Assembly: GCA_026387915.1 (NCBI GenBank)
Contig: JAPLKS010000014.1
Location: 62,001 to 126,000, forward strand
Source of the DNA: Gemmatimonadota bacterium
GTDB lineage: Bacteria; Gemmatimonadota; Gemmatimonadetes; Gemmatimonadales; Gemmatimonadaceae
DNA length: 64,000 bases
Reading direction: 5' to 3'
In this document: positions 52,966-61,958 of the stretch, piece by piece
How the letters are laid out: each line of letters opens with the position of its first letter
Position numbering within the stretch: the stretch's first letter is position 1
Program-made: the position numbers and the translations under genes
Notes under the pieces: generated by a model
Database searches by the model: none
Told to the model about the DNA's origin: nothing
The model's input: only the letters and a program-made list of their open reading frames with translations

Positions 52966-54723
52966 TTACGGGGTGATCACTTCGATACGGTGGTCGGCGC
53001 GCACCGTGTACTGCCCAGCCACCGTGACCTCGAGCTGCACGATGTACGCCCCCTTCCGCAGGGTGGACACGTCGAGCTCCAGCGCTCGCTGCGTCACGCT
53101 ACTGCCGCGCGCCGACATGTCGTTCACCGCCACACTCACCGGCGTTGCTTCCCGAACAAGATTGAGCGCCTTGGCCTGACGACGCAGAAATCCGCTCTCC
53201 TCGACCTCCTTCACCACCGTCAGGGAGATATGAATGTTCTCCCCCTGCGGATCGGTGCCGTACGACTCCCAGTACACGCCGAGTTTCTCGTCGGCGCGCA
53301 GCCGCTCGGTGGGATGGGCGTGGGGCGCCGCTTCTTCAATGGTCGTGGGGATCGAACCGTACGGTTTATAGAACAACAGGTCGCTCAGGGTGACGCGCGT
53401 GCCAACCGAGAAGGGTGGGTTCGCGCCGTATCGCGCCCGAGCCACCGCTCCCTTGGACGGTGCCGACACTTCGGCGCTCATCAGTAGCGGTCCCCACGGT
53501 GCTTTGGCCGTGAGCACGCCCGTGCGGGAGGTGTTGCGACGAATCACACCGTAGTCCGCCGCACCCGAGTTCGGCGTCACAATCAGCGCGGCGTCCACCG
53601 GCGCGCCAGCGAGTTGCTTGGTGACGTTCGCATCGTAGGCCATCACCACCAGCGCCGTGTCGCCGCGCCTGAACACCGCCTTCTGGTGCTCGAGGGGCGT
53701 GAGCGACTTCGCATAACTCGGCGCGTACCGGCCGATCACCGGAGGTAAATGCAACCGCCAGTTCGCCGAATCCGAGAGCGATGGATTGTTCAGCACAAAA
53801 CCCGCCGGAATCATCCGGTACGCAGGCACCGGCTCCGCCGAAATAATATCGACGCCGCCGCCCTGACGTCCCCCGCGCCCCATACTCGGGCGACCGGGCG
53901 AACGCGACCACCAGCGTGGCCAGCCAAAACGGAGCAGCAGTTCGCGTTCGTCGTCGCTAAAACCATTCTGGTGCGGCGAGGCGGCGTCCTGCAACATCAA
54001 GCTCATCGTCATGCGTGAATACCACTCGGTGCGCGTGTCGTTGCCGGGGCGCGAGAACAGCGTTCGCGAAAAAGCCCACACGCGGTCTTCGAACGCCGTG
54101 CGCTTGGGGTCGTCGCAGCCAAAGCGCCGATACTGCTGGCGCGTGTCGTCGTCCACGAGCATCGAGATGTCGCGCCACTGGCAGCGGTCGCGCGGCAGCA
54201 TACGCCCGAGCGCCACCGCGAACGTGCTGTCGCTGCGCACATCGTCGCCGGCCGTGTGAAGCGCAAAGCCGATCAAGATGTCGCACCACCATCCGCCTGT
54301 TCGGCATTCCTTGGCGGCGGCCACCGCATCCGCAGGGCGATCGGCTTCGGTGAGATAGCGCACGCGTTGCGCCGAGAGCCAACGATCCTCTGGCGCTTGC
54401 CGTGCGAGAGTGTCGAGTTCTCCAATCAGCCGCGACCGCGCATCCGTAATGTCCTTCGGCTCCGTGGGGCCGGGACGCTCATCGTACCAGTAGCACCAAC
54501 TCCCCACCCGCTCGTCGCAGTTGGCGGGCGCGCTCACGCGCGAGGTGGGGAGGTGCAGCACCCGATATTGCTCGAACATCGCTTGTGCGCGATGCCCCTC
54601 AGCAACCGGATTCCCAAAGATGGTGTCGCCAGTAGCCGAGGCGGCTCCTGGCTGGCGGATGATCTGTGCGGGCGCGGCCGTGCCGATGGCGGCGAGCAGC
54701 AGAAAGACGATGAGTGGGCGCAT
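52966..54723 (-). CDS. Large secreted protein of unknown function
   Basis: A 585-residue protein with a signal peptide (RPLIVFLLLAAIGTAAPAQ). It has a Cys-containing N-terminal half (CDERVGSWCYWYDE, TGGWWCDILIGFA) and a C-terminal half that looks like stacked beta-sandwich domains ending in TVRADHRIEV. No catalytic motif was seen. Similar signal-bearing proteins are widespread in Gemmatimonadota without a function. It is divergent from dut with 51 bp between the ATGs. Confidence 0.6.
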   Translation of the reverse strand: MRPLIVFLLLAAIGTAAPAQIIRQPGAASATGDTIFGNPVAEGHRAQAMFEQYRVLHLPTSRVSAPANCDERVGSWCYWYDERPGPTEPKDITDARSRLIGELDTLARQAPEDRWLSAQRVRYLTEADRPADAVAAAKECRTGGWWCDILIGFALHTAGDDVRSDSTFAVALGRMLPRDRCQWRDISMLVDDDTRQQYRRFGCDDPKRTAFEDRVWAFSRTLFSRPGNDTRTEWYSRMTMSLMLQDAASPHQNGFSDDERELLLRFGWPRWWSRSPGRPSMGRGGRQGGGVDIISAEPVPAYRMIPAGFVLNNPSLSDSANWRLHLPPVIGRYAPSYAKSLTPLEHQKAVFRRGDTALVVMAYDANVTKQLAGAPVDAALIVTPNSGAADYGVIRRNTSRTGVLTAKAPWGPLLMSAEVSAPSKGAVARARYGANPPFSVGTRVTLSDLLFYKPYGSIPTTIEEAAPHAHPTERLRADEKLGVYWESYGTDPQGENIHISLTVVKEVEESGFLRRQAKALNLVREATPVSVAVNDMSARGSSVTQRALELDVSTLRKGAYIVQLEVTVAGQYTVRADHRIEVITP

Positions 54724-54774
54724 GGGGAGGTTATACACTCCACAAGGATAATTGCCTCACACTATCTTTGTGCC

Positions 54775-55266
54775 ATGCCCTCCATTGTCTTTGAGTCGCT
54801 CCACCCGGATGTCGCGCCTCCGGCCCGCGGAACTGCAGGCAGCGCCGGCTACGATTTGGCCGCCTGCCTGGCTGGGCGCACTGCTCGCGTCTGGACCGGC
54901 CCCACCATGGCCGAGCGCGCCGCCTCCGCCGATGGCGCCCTCACCCTCGCTCCTGGCGAAAAGGCGCTGGTTCCGTTGGGCTTCAAGGCTCGCCTCCCCG
55001 CCGGCTTTGAGGCCCAAATCCGCCCGCGTTCTGGCACGAGCGTCAAAACCGACCTCGTGATTGCGAACGCGCCGGGCACCGTGGACGCCGATTATCCCGA
55101 CGAATGGTGCGTGCCAGTCAAGAATGGTGGACCGGCCCCGCTGGTCATTCGCCACGGCGACCGGATAGCCCAAATGGTCATTGCCCGCTTTGAAGTGCTC
55201 GACTTCACCACCGGATCCGTGGGGCAGACCACAGATCGGGCGGGCGGGTTCGGGTCCACGGGCTGA
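54775..55266 (+). CDS. dut: Deoxyuridine 5'-triphosphate nucleotidohydrolase (dUTPase)
   Basis: A 163-residue trimeric dUTPase. Conserved motifs 1-5 are visible: AGYDLAA, RPRSGTS, the APGTVDADYPDEW uridine pocket, RIAQMVIARFE and the flexible tail DRAGGFGSTG. It hydrolyses dUTP to dUMP and PPi. About 20 residues more than usual lie between motifs 1 and 2 (region ARVWTGPTMAERAASADG). Confidence 0.95.
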   Translation: MPSIVFESLHPDVAPPARGTAGSAGYDLAACLAGRTARVWTGPTMAERAASADGALTLAPGEKALVPLGFKARLPAGFEAQIRPRSGTSVKTDLVIANAPGTVDADYPDEWCVPVKNGGPAPLVIRHGDRIAQMVIARFEVLDFTTGSVGQTTDRAGGFGSTG

Positions 55267-55325
55267 GGGCGCTCCGTAGCTTTGAACGCATGGTGGATCT
55301 CCACTCTTTCCCCCGGGGAGCATTC

Positions 55326-56663
55326 GTGAAGCCCGTCCTCCGAGCCGCGCTCGCCGCCGTACTCAGCGTCTCCGCGCTGGCGGCGCAAGAGCCGCGCGAC
55401 ATCCCCATCAAGAGCTACACGCTCCCCAACGGATTACGCGTACACCTCGTGGAGGATCACTCCGCTCAGGTGGTCGCCGTCAACCTGTGGTACCGCGTGG
55501 GCGCGCGCGACGAACGACTCGGACACACGGGTTTTGCCCACCTCTTTGAACACATGATGTTCCAAGGATCGGAACATGTGCAAAAGGCCGAGCATTTTCA
55601 GTTCATCGAACGCGCCGGAGGTACGCTCAACGGTTCCACGCAGGCCGACCGCACGAACTACTGGGAAGTGCTGCCGTCCAACCGGCTCAACCTCGGACTC
55701 TGGCTCGAAGCCGAACGGATGCAGTCGTTGGCCGTCACGCAGGCCAACCTCGACAACCAACGCGAAGCCGTAAAGGAAGAGCGGCGACTGCGCTTCGACA
55801 ATCAGCCGTACGTCGGGGCCCTCGTCGATTCGATTGGCCTCCTGTATGACCGCGAACGCTGCTTTGCCTACAGCCACTCGCTGGTGGGGTCGATGGCCGA
55901 CCTCAACGCCGCAAAGGTCGAAGACGTGCAGGCGTTCTTCCGGCAGTACTACGCCCCCAACAACGCCACGCTCGTGCTCGTCGGCGACTTCAACTCGGCG
56001 GAAGCAACCGCGCTGATTGCGCAGTACTTCAACCAGATTCCCGCCGTCCCCGCGCCGCCCTCAGTGGCCTGCGACCAACCGTACAACACCGGTGTGCTGC
56101 GCCGTAACGTGGCCGATGCCAATGCGACCATCGGTGCGGTGCTGGCGTTCTGGCGCATTCCGGCTGTGTCGCACGCCGACTACCCGGCCCTCGATCTGCT
56201 CAGCACGATCTTTGGGCAGGGTGAGAGTTCGCGCCTCAACCGAACGATCGTTCGCGAGCAGAAAGTCGCGGCCATCTCGCAGTCCGTGCTCAATCCTATT
56301 GGACCCACGCGCGGCCCTGGGATTTTTGGCGTGCTGGCGATTGCCAATCAGGGAGTAGCGGTGGACTCGGTCGAACGCGCCGTCGTGGCGCAGGCGGCAC
56401 AACTCGTCAGTGGAATCACCGAAGGCGAACTCGCGAAAGCAAAGGCGTATCGCAAAAGCACCGCGGTATCGCAGCGTCAGCACGCACTCGGACTCGCCGA
56501 GGCCATTCAGTTTGCCGATCTCTTTTTGGGAAGCGCCAATCGCGTGAACGACGATATTCGGCGCTACGACGCGGTGACCGTGGCGGACTTGCAACGCGTC
56601 GCCGCCACGTACTTGCGTCCCGATAATTCGCTCACGCTATTGATTGTGCCGGGGGGCAAATGA
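55326..56663 (+). CDS. M16-family zinc peptidase, catalytic (second pair)
   Basis: A 445-residue secreted metallopeptidase. The GTG at 55326 is preferred because GGGGAG lies 6 nt upstream and a signal peptide starts there (VLRAALAAVLSVSALAAQ); an ATG at 55290 is also in frame. The zinc site is HLFEH (FAHLFEHMMFQG). It is followed by, and overlaps by 4 nt, an M16 partner without the zinc motif. Confidence 0.92.
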   Translation: MKPVLRAALAAVLSVSALAAQEPRDIPIKSYTLPNGLRVHLVEDHSAQVVAVNLWYRVGARDERLGHTGFAHLFEHMMFQGSEHVQKAEHFQFIERAGGTLNGSTQADRTNYWEVLPSNRLNLGLWLEAERMQSLAVTQANLDNQREAVKEERRLRFDNQPYVGALVDSIGLLYDRERCFAYSHSLVGSMADLNAAKVEDVQAFFRQYYAPNNATLVLVGDFNSAEATALIAQYFNQIPAVPAPPSVACDQPYNTGVLRRNVADANATIGAVLAFWRIPAVSHADYPALDLLSTIFGQGESSRLNRTIVREQKVAAISQSVLNPIGPTRGPGIFGVLAIANQGVAVDSVERAVVAQAAQLVSGITEGELAKAKAYRKSTAVSQRQHALGLAEAIQFADLFLGSANRVNDDIRRYDAVTVADLQRVAATYLRPDNSLTLLIVPGGK

Positions 56664-58762
56664 TGCCGCGCCGCGTACGACTTGCCGAATGCGCCACGGT
56701 CGCGGGCGCGCTGATTCTGGTGGCCGCGTTGACGCCGCTCTTCGCCAGCGCACAACGTCCCGCCGCGGCGCCTCCCGCTGCACCGATTCGCGCCGCCCAG
56801 TTCCCACCGACCCGCGAAGCCACGCTCGCGAACGGCATGCGGCTCGTGGTCGTGCAGAGCAACAAGCAACCCGTGGTCGCGGTCTCGCTCACCTTTGCGG
56901 CTGGCGCGGCCTATGATCCGCCAGCCAAAGCTGGGCTCGCCGACATGATGGCCACGCTGCTCACGCGCGGCGCCGGCGCGCGCTCCGCGGAGGAGTTCTC
57001 CGCGGCAATCGAGAACGTGGGCGGGCAGCTCACGGCGTCGGCCAGCGCGGATTTTGTAACGCTCCGGGCGGACGCGCTCACCGATGCCGCTCCGCTGGCT
57101 TTTTCGCTCCTCGCCGACGCAGCGCGGCGGCCGACATTTCCCGACAAAGAAGTCGAACTGTTGCGCACGCAGTTGCTCTCCGCGCTCACTGTCGAGCTCT
57201 CGCAGCCGACGAGTCTCGCCGAGCGCACCTTCGTGCGCGGCGTGTTCGGTGAACATCCGTACGCGCGTCGTGCCGATCCAACCAGCGTGCGCAGTATGAC
57301 GCGCGCCGACCTCGTAGCATTTCACGACGCGCGCCTGCGTCCCGCGGGTGCATTGCTGGTGGTGGCGGGCAGTCTCTCGTTTGAGCAAGCAAAGAAACTC
57401 GCGGAGCAAGCGTTCGGCTCCTGGACCGGCGCCGCCGCTTCGGCTTTGCCGCGCACGGCGATTCCCGTGCGCTCGGCGCGCGAGATTGTGCTTGTGCACC
57501 GGCCGGGCTCGGTACAGTCGAATATCCTCGTTGGCAATGCCACGTGGCGGCCGAACGATCCGCGCGCGTATGCGGCGGCAATCGCGAATCGCCTGTTGGG
57601 TGGCGGCGCCGATTCTCGGCTCTTCCTCACCTTACGCGAGAAGAAGAGTTGGACCTACAGCGCTCGCTCGTCCATCGCGTCGCGTCGCGAGATGGGGAGC
57701 TTCGAAGCCGCGACCGAAGTGCGCAACTCGGTCACCGACTCGGCGCTGGTCGAGCTGCTCGCGCAAATCGACCGGCTGGGCACTGAGCCGTTGGACCGCG
57801 CGGAGTTCGATCGTACGCGCAACGCCATGACGGGAGCGTTCCCGCTGTCGATCGAAACCGCGGGACAAGTCGCCGCCGAGATTGCCAACGCGAAACTGCT
57901 TGGCCTTCCCGCGGATTTCGTGCAGAGTTACCGGCAAAAACTGGCAGCGGTGACGCCAGAGCAGGTGCAGCGCGCCGCGCGCGACGGGATGCGATCATCC
58001 TCGCTGTTCATTGTGGTGGTGGGCGATGCGCTCAAGGTGCGTGCCCAGCTTGAGCGCATCGCGCCCGTGCGCATTGTGTCTGTTGACGGCACACCGCTTC
58101 GCCCAGAAGATCTCGTGGTGAAAGCCGCCGCGCTTGATCTCGACCTCACGCAACTGGTGCCGCGCACCGACAGTTTTTCTATTCTGGTGCAGGGGCGCCC
58201 CTTTGGATATCAGCGCACCACGCTCGCGCGCACCGCGGCTGGCTGGGAGTTGCAGGACGTGACTCGACTCGCCACCGTCATACAGCAGAACACAACCGTG
58301 CGCTTTTCAGCAGCGCTCGTCATGCAGTCGGTGTCGCAGTCCGGAAAGGCGCAGGGGCAGGACACCAAAATTGAAGTGACCTACGCGAATGGTCACGCCA
58401 CTGGCACGGCGGTCGCGCCGCAACAGGGAGCCATCAAGACCGTGAATGTGGACGCTGATCTGCCTGCCGGCGCCGTGGATGATAATCTCATCGCGACGCT
58501 GCTTCCAACGTTGCGGTGGGCCAGCGGCGCGCGCTTCGTGCTTCCCGTGTTCCAGTCTGGCAAGGGAACGGCGACCGCGCTCACCATCTCTGTCGCAGGG
58601 GAAGAGTCGGTGACGGTGATTGCCGGCACCTTTGCGGCCTGGAAGGCCGACATCACCGGCGGCGATGCGCCGATCAGCGTGTGGGTGGAGAAGGGCGGGG
58701 CCCACCGGCTGCTCAAGCTGGCCATGACAGGACAGCCGGTGGAGTTTCAGTTGGTCAAATAG
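56660..58762 (+). CDS. M16-family homologue, non-catalytic, fused to a DUF3108-like C-terminal domain
   Basis: A 700-residue secreted protein. The first 480 residues are the M16 fold without HxxEH (GLADMMATLLTRG at that position), as in non-catalytic partners. The last 220 residues form a separate beta-rich domain (FGYQRTTL, VTVIAGTFAAWKADI, VWVEKGGAHRLLKLAM) that looks like DUF3108-type domains found in secreted lipoproteins. The fusion of the two is unusual. Its ATG overlaps the upstream gene's stop. Confidence 0.85.
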   Translation: MMPRRVRLAECATVAGALILVAALTPLFASAQRPAAAPPAAPIRAAQFPPTREATLANGMRLVVVQSNKQPVVAVSLTFAAGAAYDPPAKAGLADMMATLLTRGAGARSAEEFSAAIENVGGQLTASASADFVTLRADALTDAAPLAFSLLADAARRPTFPDKEVELLRTQLLSALTVELSQPTSLAERTFVRGVFGEHPYARRADPTSVRSMTRADLVAFHDARLRPAGALLVVAGSLSFEQAKKLAEQAFGSWTGAAASALPRTAIPVRSAREIVLVHRPGSVQSNILVGNATWRPNDPRAYAAAIANRLLGGGADSRLFLTLREKKSWTYSARSSIASRREMGSFEAATEVRNSVTDSALVELLAQIDRLGTEPLDRAEFDRTRNAMTGAFPLSIETAGQVAAEIANAKLLGLPADFVQSYRQKLAAVTPEQVQRAARDGMRSSSLFIVVVGDALKVRAQLERIAPVRIVSVDGTPLRPEDLVVKAAALDLDLTQLVPRTDSFSILVQGRPFGYQRTTLARTAAGWELQDVTRLATVIQQNTTVRFSAALVMQSVSQSGKAQGQDTKIEVTYANGHATGTAVAPQQGAIKTVNVDADLPAGAVDDNLIATLLPTLRWASGARFVLPVFQSGKGTATALTISVAGEESVTVIAGTFAAWKADITGGDAPISVWVEKGGAHRLLKLAMTGQPVEFQLVK

Positions 58763-58776
58763 CGTGGCCCGTATGC

Positions 58777-60339
58777 TTATGGCACCACGCTCGGCCACGC
58801 CTTGCCGAGGTTCGCCATCACGCCGGCGAGCGTCTCAATGCCATCCCACAAGTTCTGCAGGCGTACATTCTCGTTTTTGGCGTGCTGATCGTTGTCGTGG
58901 TTCACAATCGGCAAGCTGATGGTCGGCGAGCGCAGCACATCGGTGAAGATGTACTGCCCGAGGCTCGCGCCAGAGGTCGGTGACATCAGCACCGCCTCGC
59001 CGCGCGCTTCAGTGATCACCGAGCGCAGTGCCTGCGACACGGCGAGGTCCATCGACGTTCGCGTCGCCGGATATCCGTCTTCCCAGTCGAGTCGCACCAC
59101 ACGTGCGTGGGCGAGTCGCATCTCGGCAGTCACCGAATCGTGCGTAATCCACCAACCGCGTTTGGTGAGATGCGCTTCAAAGAGTTGTTTGATGCGCTGC
59201 GGCGTCTGGTTTGGCACGAGTCGAAAATCAATCGACGCCTTGGCTTCCGGGGAAATGGCGTTCGCGGCCGTCGGCGCCACATTGCCCACGCGAATGCCAC
59301 GCAGGTTGAGCGCCGGGAGCATGACGCGTTCGCTGAGCGGCGCGTCGTTGGCCTCGCTCCGTGCCAACAGGAGATCGCGCCGCAGTTGCGCATCAACGGA
59401 CGGTAACGCGCGCACCGCAGCCAACTCGGCGGCCGTCGGCTTGGCGATGTCATCCATAAAATGATCAATCAGGATGTTCCCCTCGCCATCGCGGAGCGAC
59501 GCTAAGAGTTCCACCATCAACATGCCAGGGTTCGGCGCCCAGTTTCCGTAATGCCCGGAGTGCAGGGCGCGCGCCGGGCCGTACGTGGCCAGCTCGAGCC
59601 CGAGCACGCCGCGCACGCCAAAACTCAGGAGCTGCTTCCGGCTCTGGTGTACCGGGCCGTCCACAATCAGCCACACGTCGCCGCTGAGCACATCCTTGTA
59701 TTTGGTGAGAAGGTCGCGCAGATGCTCGGAGCCCGCTTCTTCTTCGCCCTCAAAGAAGAACTTGAGATTGACGGTGGGGGCAATGCCATTCGCGCGCATC
59801 GCGTCGAGAGCGGCGAGCATTGCGACGATCGGCGCCTTGTCATCGGATGCGCTGCGGGCATAGATGCGCGATTCGGGATCGAACCGCCCCTGCGTGGGCA
59901 TCGGAATCACGGCACTCAGAGCGTTGTTCGCGCCCGGCTTGGCGCGCAACACTGGTTGCCATGGGGCAGTGGCCCACTCCTTGGGGTCCACGGGCTGGCC
60001 GTCGTAGTGCGCATACAGAATGATCGTGCGCGTAGCGCCCGGCACCTTCAGTTCGCCGAACACCGCGGGCGGAAACGCGCCGTGTTCCAGGATGCGCGCC
60101 GGCACGCCACGCTTGGCGAGCATCGTACGGATCAGTTCGGCGTTGCGTCGGATGTTCGGTGTGTCCGACGCATTGTTCGGAATCGTGAGGAGTGAGTCCA
60201 GTTCGCGCACAATCTCAATTTCGTGCTGCTCGCGCCAGGCGCGCACCTTCGGCGTAATCGATTGCGCGCCGACGTTAACGGAGAGAGCGGTGAAGGCCGT
60301 GAGCAGGGCGGCGGAGTGCAACGGGAGGGTGCGCATCAC
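58777..60339 (-). CDS. M20-family metallopeptidase, secreted
   Basis: A 520-residue protein with a signal peptide (SAALLTAFTALSVNVGAQ). M20 metal ligands are His and Asp in ILYAHYDGQP, Asp in RSASDDKAP, Glu in FFEGEEEAGS (the Glu-Glu pair holds the catalytic Glu), and the downstream His near LPIVNHDNDQHAKNENVR. It is a likely dipeptidase or carboxypeptidase. It overlaps the amidohydrolase gene by 4 nt. Confidence 0.93.
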   Translation of the reverse strand: MMRTLPLHSAALLTAFTALSVNVGAQSITPKVRAWREQHEIEIVRELDSLLTIPNNASDTPNIRRNAELIRTMLAKRGVPARILEHGAFPPAVFGELKVPGATRTIILYAHYDGQPVDPKEWATAPWQPVLRAKPGANNALSAVIPMPTQGRFDPESRIYARSASDDKAPIVAMLAALDAMRANGIAPTVNLKFFFEGEEEAGSEHLRDLLTKYKDVLSGDVWLIVDGPVHQSRKQLLSFGVRGVLGLELATYGPARALHSGHYGNWAPNPGMLMVELLASLRDGEGNILIDHFMDDIAKPTAAELAAVRALPSVDAQLRRDLLLARSEANDAPLSERVMLPALNLRGIRVGNVAPTAANAISPEAKASIDFRLVPNQTPQRIKQLFEAHLTKRGWWITHDSVTAEMRLAHARVVRLDWEDGYPATRTSMDLAVSQALRSVITEARGEAVLMSPTSGASLGQYIFTDVLRSPTISLPIVNHDNDQHAKNENVRLQNLWDGIETLAGVMANLGKAWPSVVP

Positions 60340-61934
60340 TTGTTTTCTTTCGAGGGAGCGGCGGAGCTGCTGTGCCGCAAGGCATGGCCGGCAAGCACAC
60401 CGGTCAGTTTACCACTGTCCACGGCTCCTTTGCCGTTCACAAAGACCCACCGCATTCCCGTGGCCAACTTTTCGGGCTCGGTGTAGGTCGACTGATCGCG
60501 AATCGTAGCGGGGTCAAATACAATCACATCGGCAAACCAGCCGACTTCCAGCTTACCGCGTTGCGGAATGCCGAGGTCGTGCGCTGGCTGGGCGCTGCTC
60601 GCTTCAATCGCGCGAGCCATCGTGAGCACGGGTTTGTCAATCACAAACTCGCGGAGTTTCTTGGGGTAACTGCCGTACTTGCGCGGGTGCCCGTCGGAGC
60701 CGTCAGAGCCGGTGGTCACAAAGGGCGCCTTCATAAACGTTTCGATGTCGCGTGCGTTCATGTTGAACGACGCCACGCTCTGGTCGCCCACCGTGCGGAT
60801 AATCTCCAGCGCGGCTTCCACGGGCTCGAGTTTGCGCGTCGCGGCAATCGCATCGAGACGCTTCCCGTACAACTCACGCGACGCCTTGTTCACGACGAGC
60901 AGTGAGGACGCCCCGCCGCGCCGTCGCAGATTCTCGCGCATCTCCGCCACAAGCTTGGTATGCGTGGCGGGATCCGCGATGCGATGCAGCAGCGAATCGC
61001 GTCCACCGGCCTCGGCCCATCGCGGCAACAACGACGTGACAAGCGAAGTGCCCGACGCATCGTACGGATATTGGTCAGCGCTCACCGTGATCCCTTCCTG
61101 CTGCGCCGCTGTGATCAGTGCGATCACGCTATCGGCGTAGCCCCACACGTCAGCGCCGAGCGCCTTGATGTGGGAGAAGTGCACGGGAATCTTGGCCTCG
61201 CGTCCAATGCGTAGCACCTCGCGCACCGAGCCCAGGAGGCCAATTGTATACGAACTTTCGTCGCGCTGGTGGGTGTCGTAAATACCGCCATGCCGAGCGG
61301 CCACTTTGGCGAGCGCAATCACTTCCTCCGTGGTCGCATAGCTGCCGGGCGCGTAATAGAGCCCTGCCGACAAGCCAAAGGCACCGTCGCGCATGCCGCG
61401 TTCGACGATGTCTTCCATCTTGGCGAGTTCCGCTGCGTTCGGTGCGCGATCGCTCATCCCGAGCACTCGGCCGCGTACACTGCCTTGCGGCACGTACACC
61501 AAAGCGTTCGTGCCAATCCCCGCTGAGTCCCACTTGGCGAGCAGCGGTCCGACGTCCGTGGCGCCGCCACCGTCGTTGTTGGTGGCGACGGTGGTCACGC
61601 CCTGCATCAGATACGGTGCATTGCCGCGCCGAACCGGCGACGAAAGATCGGTGGGCGTATGCGTATGCGGGTCAATGAACCCCGGCGCGACGATAAGCCC
61701 CGTCGCCACAATGGTGCGTGTGGCGGTGACACCAGCACTCTTGGCGTCCCCCACAAACACAATGCGATCACCACGAAGCCCTACGTCGGCCACGCGACCG
61801 GCGGCACCAGACCCGTCGTACACAAGTCCGCCGGTGATCAGAATGTCCGCTGATACGCGCTGGGCCCCGGCGCGTACGCCGGAGCCCAGTGCGAGAATCA
61901 ACGGAAGAACACGAATGCGAAAGCACGGCCACAT
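60336..61934 (-). CDS. D-aminoacylase-like amidohydrolase, secreted
   Basis: A 532-residue amidohydrolase-fold enzyme of the N-acyl-D-amino-acid deacylase group. A short signal (VLPLILALGSGVRAGAQ) is present. Metal-binding features are H-x-H in GFIDPHTHT, HFSHIKALG, the conserved GGIYDTHQRDES, and Asp in TTGSDGSDGHP. It would release amino acids from N-acyl derivatives. It precedes the M20 gene (overlap) and follows the metalloprotease by 24 bp. Confidence 0.9.
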   Translation of the reverse strand: MWPCFRIRVLPLILALGSGVRAGAQRVSADILITGGLVYDGSGAAGRVADVGLRGDRIVFVGDAKSAGVTATRTIVATGLIVAPGFIDPHTHTPTDLSSPVRRGNAPYLMQGVTTVATNNDGGGATDVGPLLAKWDSAGIGTNALVYVPQGSVRGRVLGMSDRAPNAAELAKMEDIVERGMRDGAFGLSAGLYYAPGSYATTEEVIALAKVAARHGGIYDTHQRDESSYTIGLLGSVREVLRIGREAKIPVHFSHIKALGADVWGYADSVIALITAAQQEGITVSADQYPYDASGTSLVTSLLPRWAEAGGRDSLLHRIADPATHTKLVAEMRENLRRRGGASSLLVVNKASRELYGKRLDAIAATRKLEPVEAALEIIRTVGDQSVASFNMNARDIETFMKAPFVTTGSDGSDGHPRKYGSYPKKLREFVIDKPVLTMARAIEASSAQPAHDLGIPQRGKLEVGWFADVIVFDPATIRDQSTYTEPEKLATGMRWVFVNGKGAVDSGKLTGVLAGHALRHSSSAAPSKENK

Positions 61935-61958
61935 ATCGGTCTTCCCAGAAAAGGAGTC

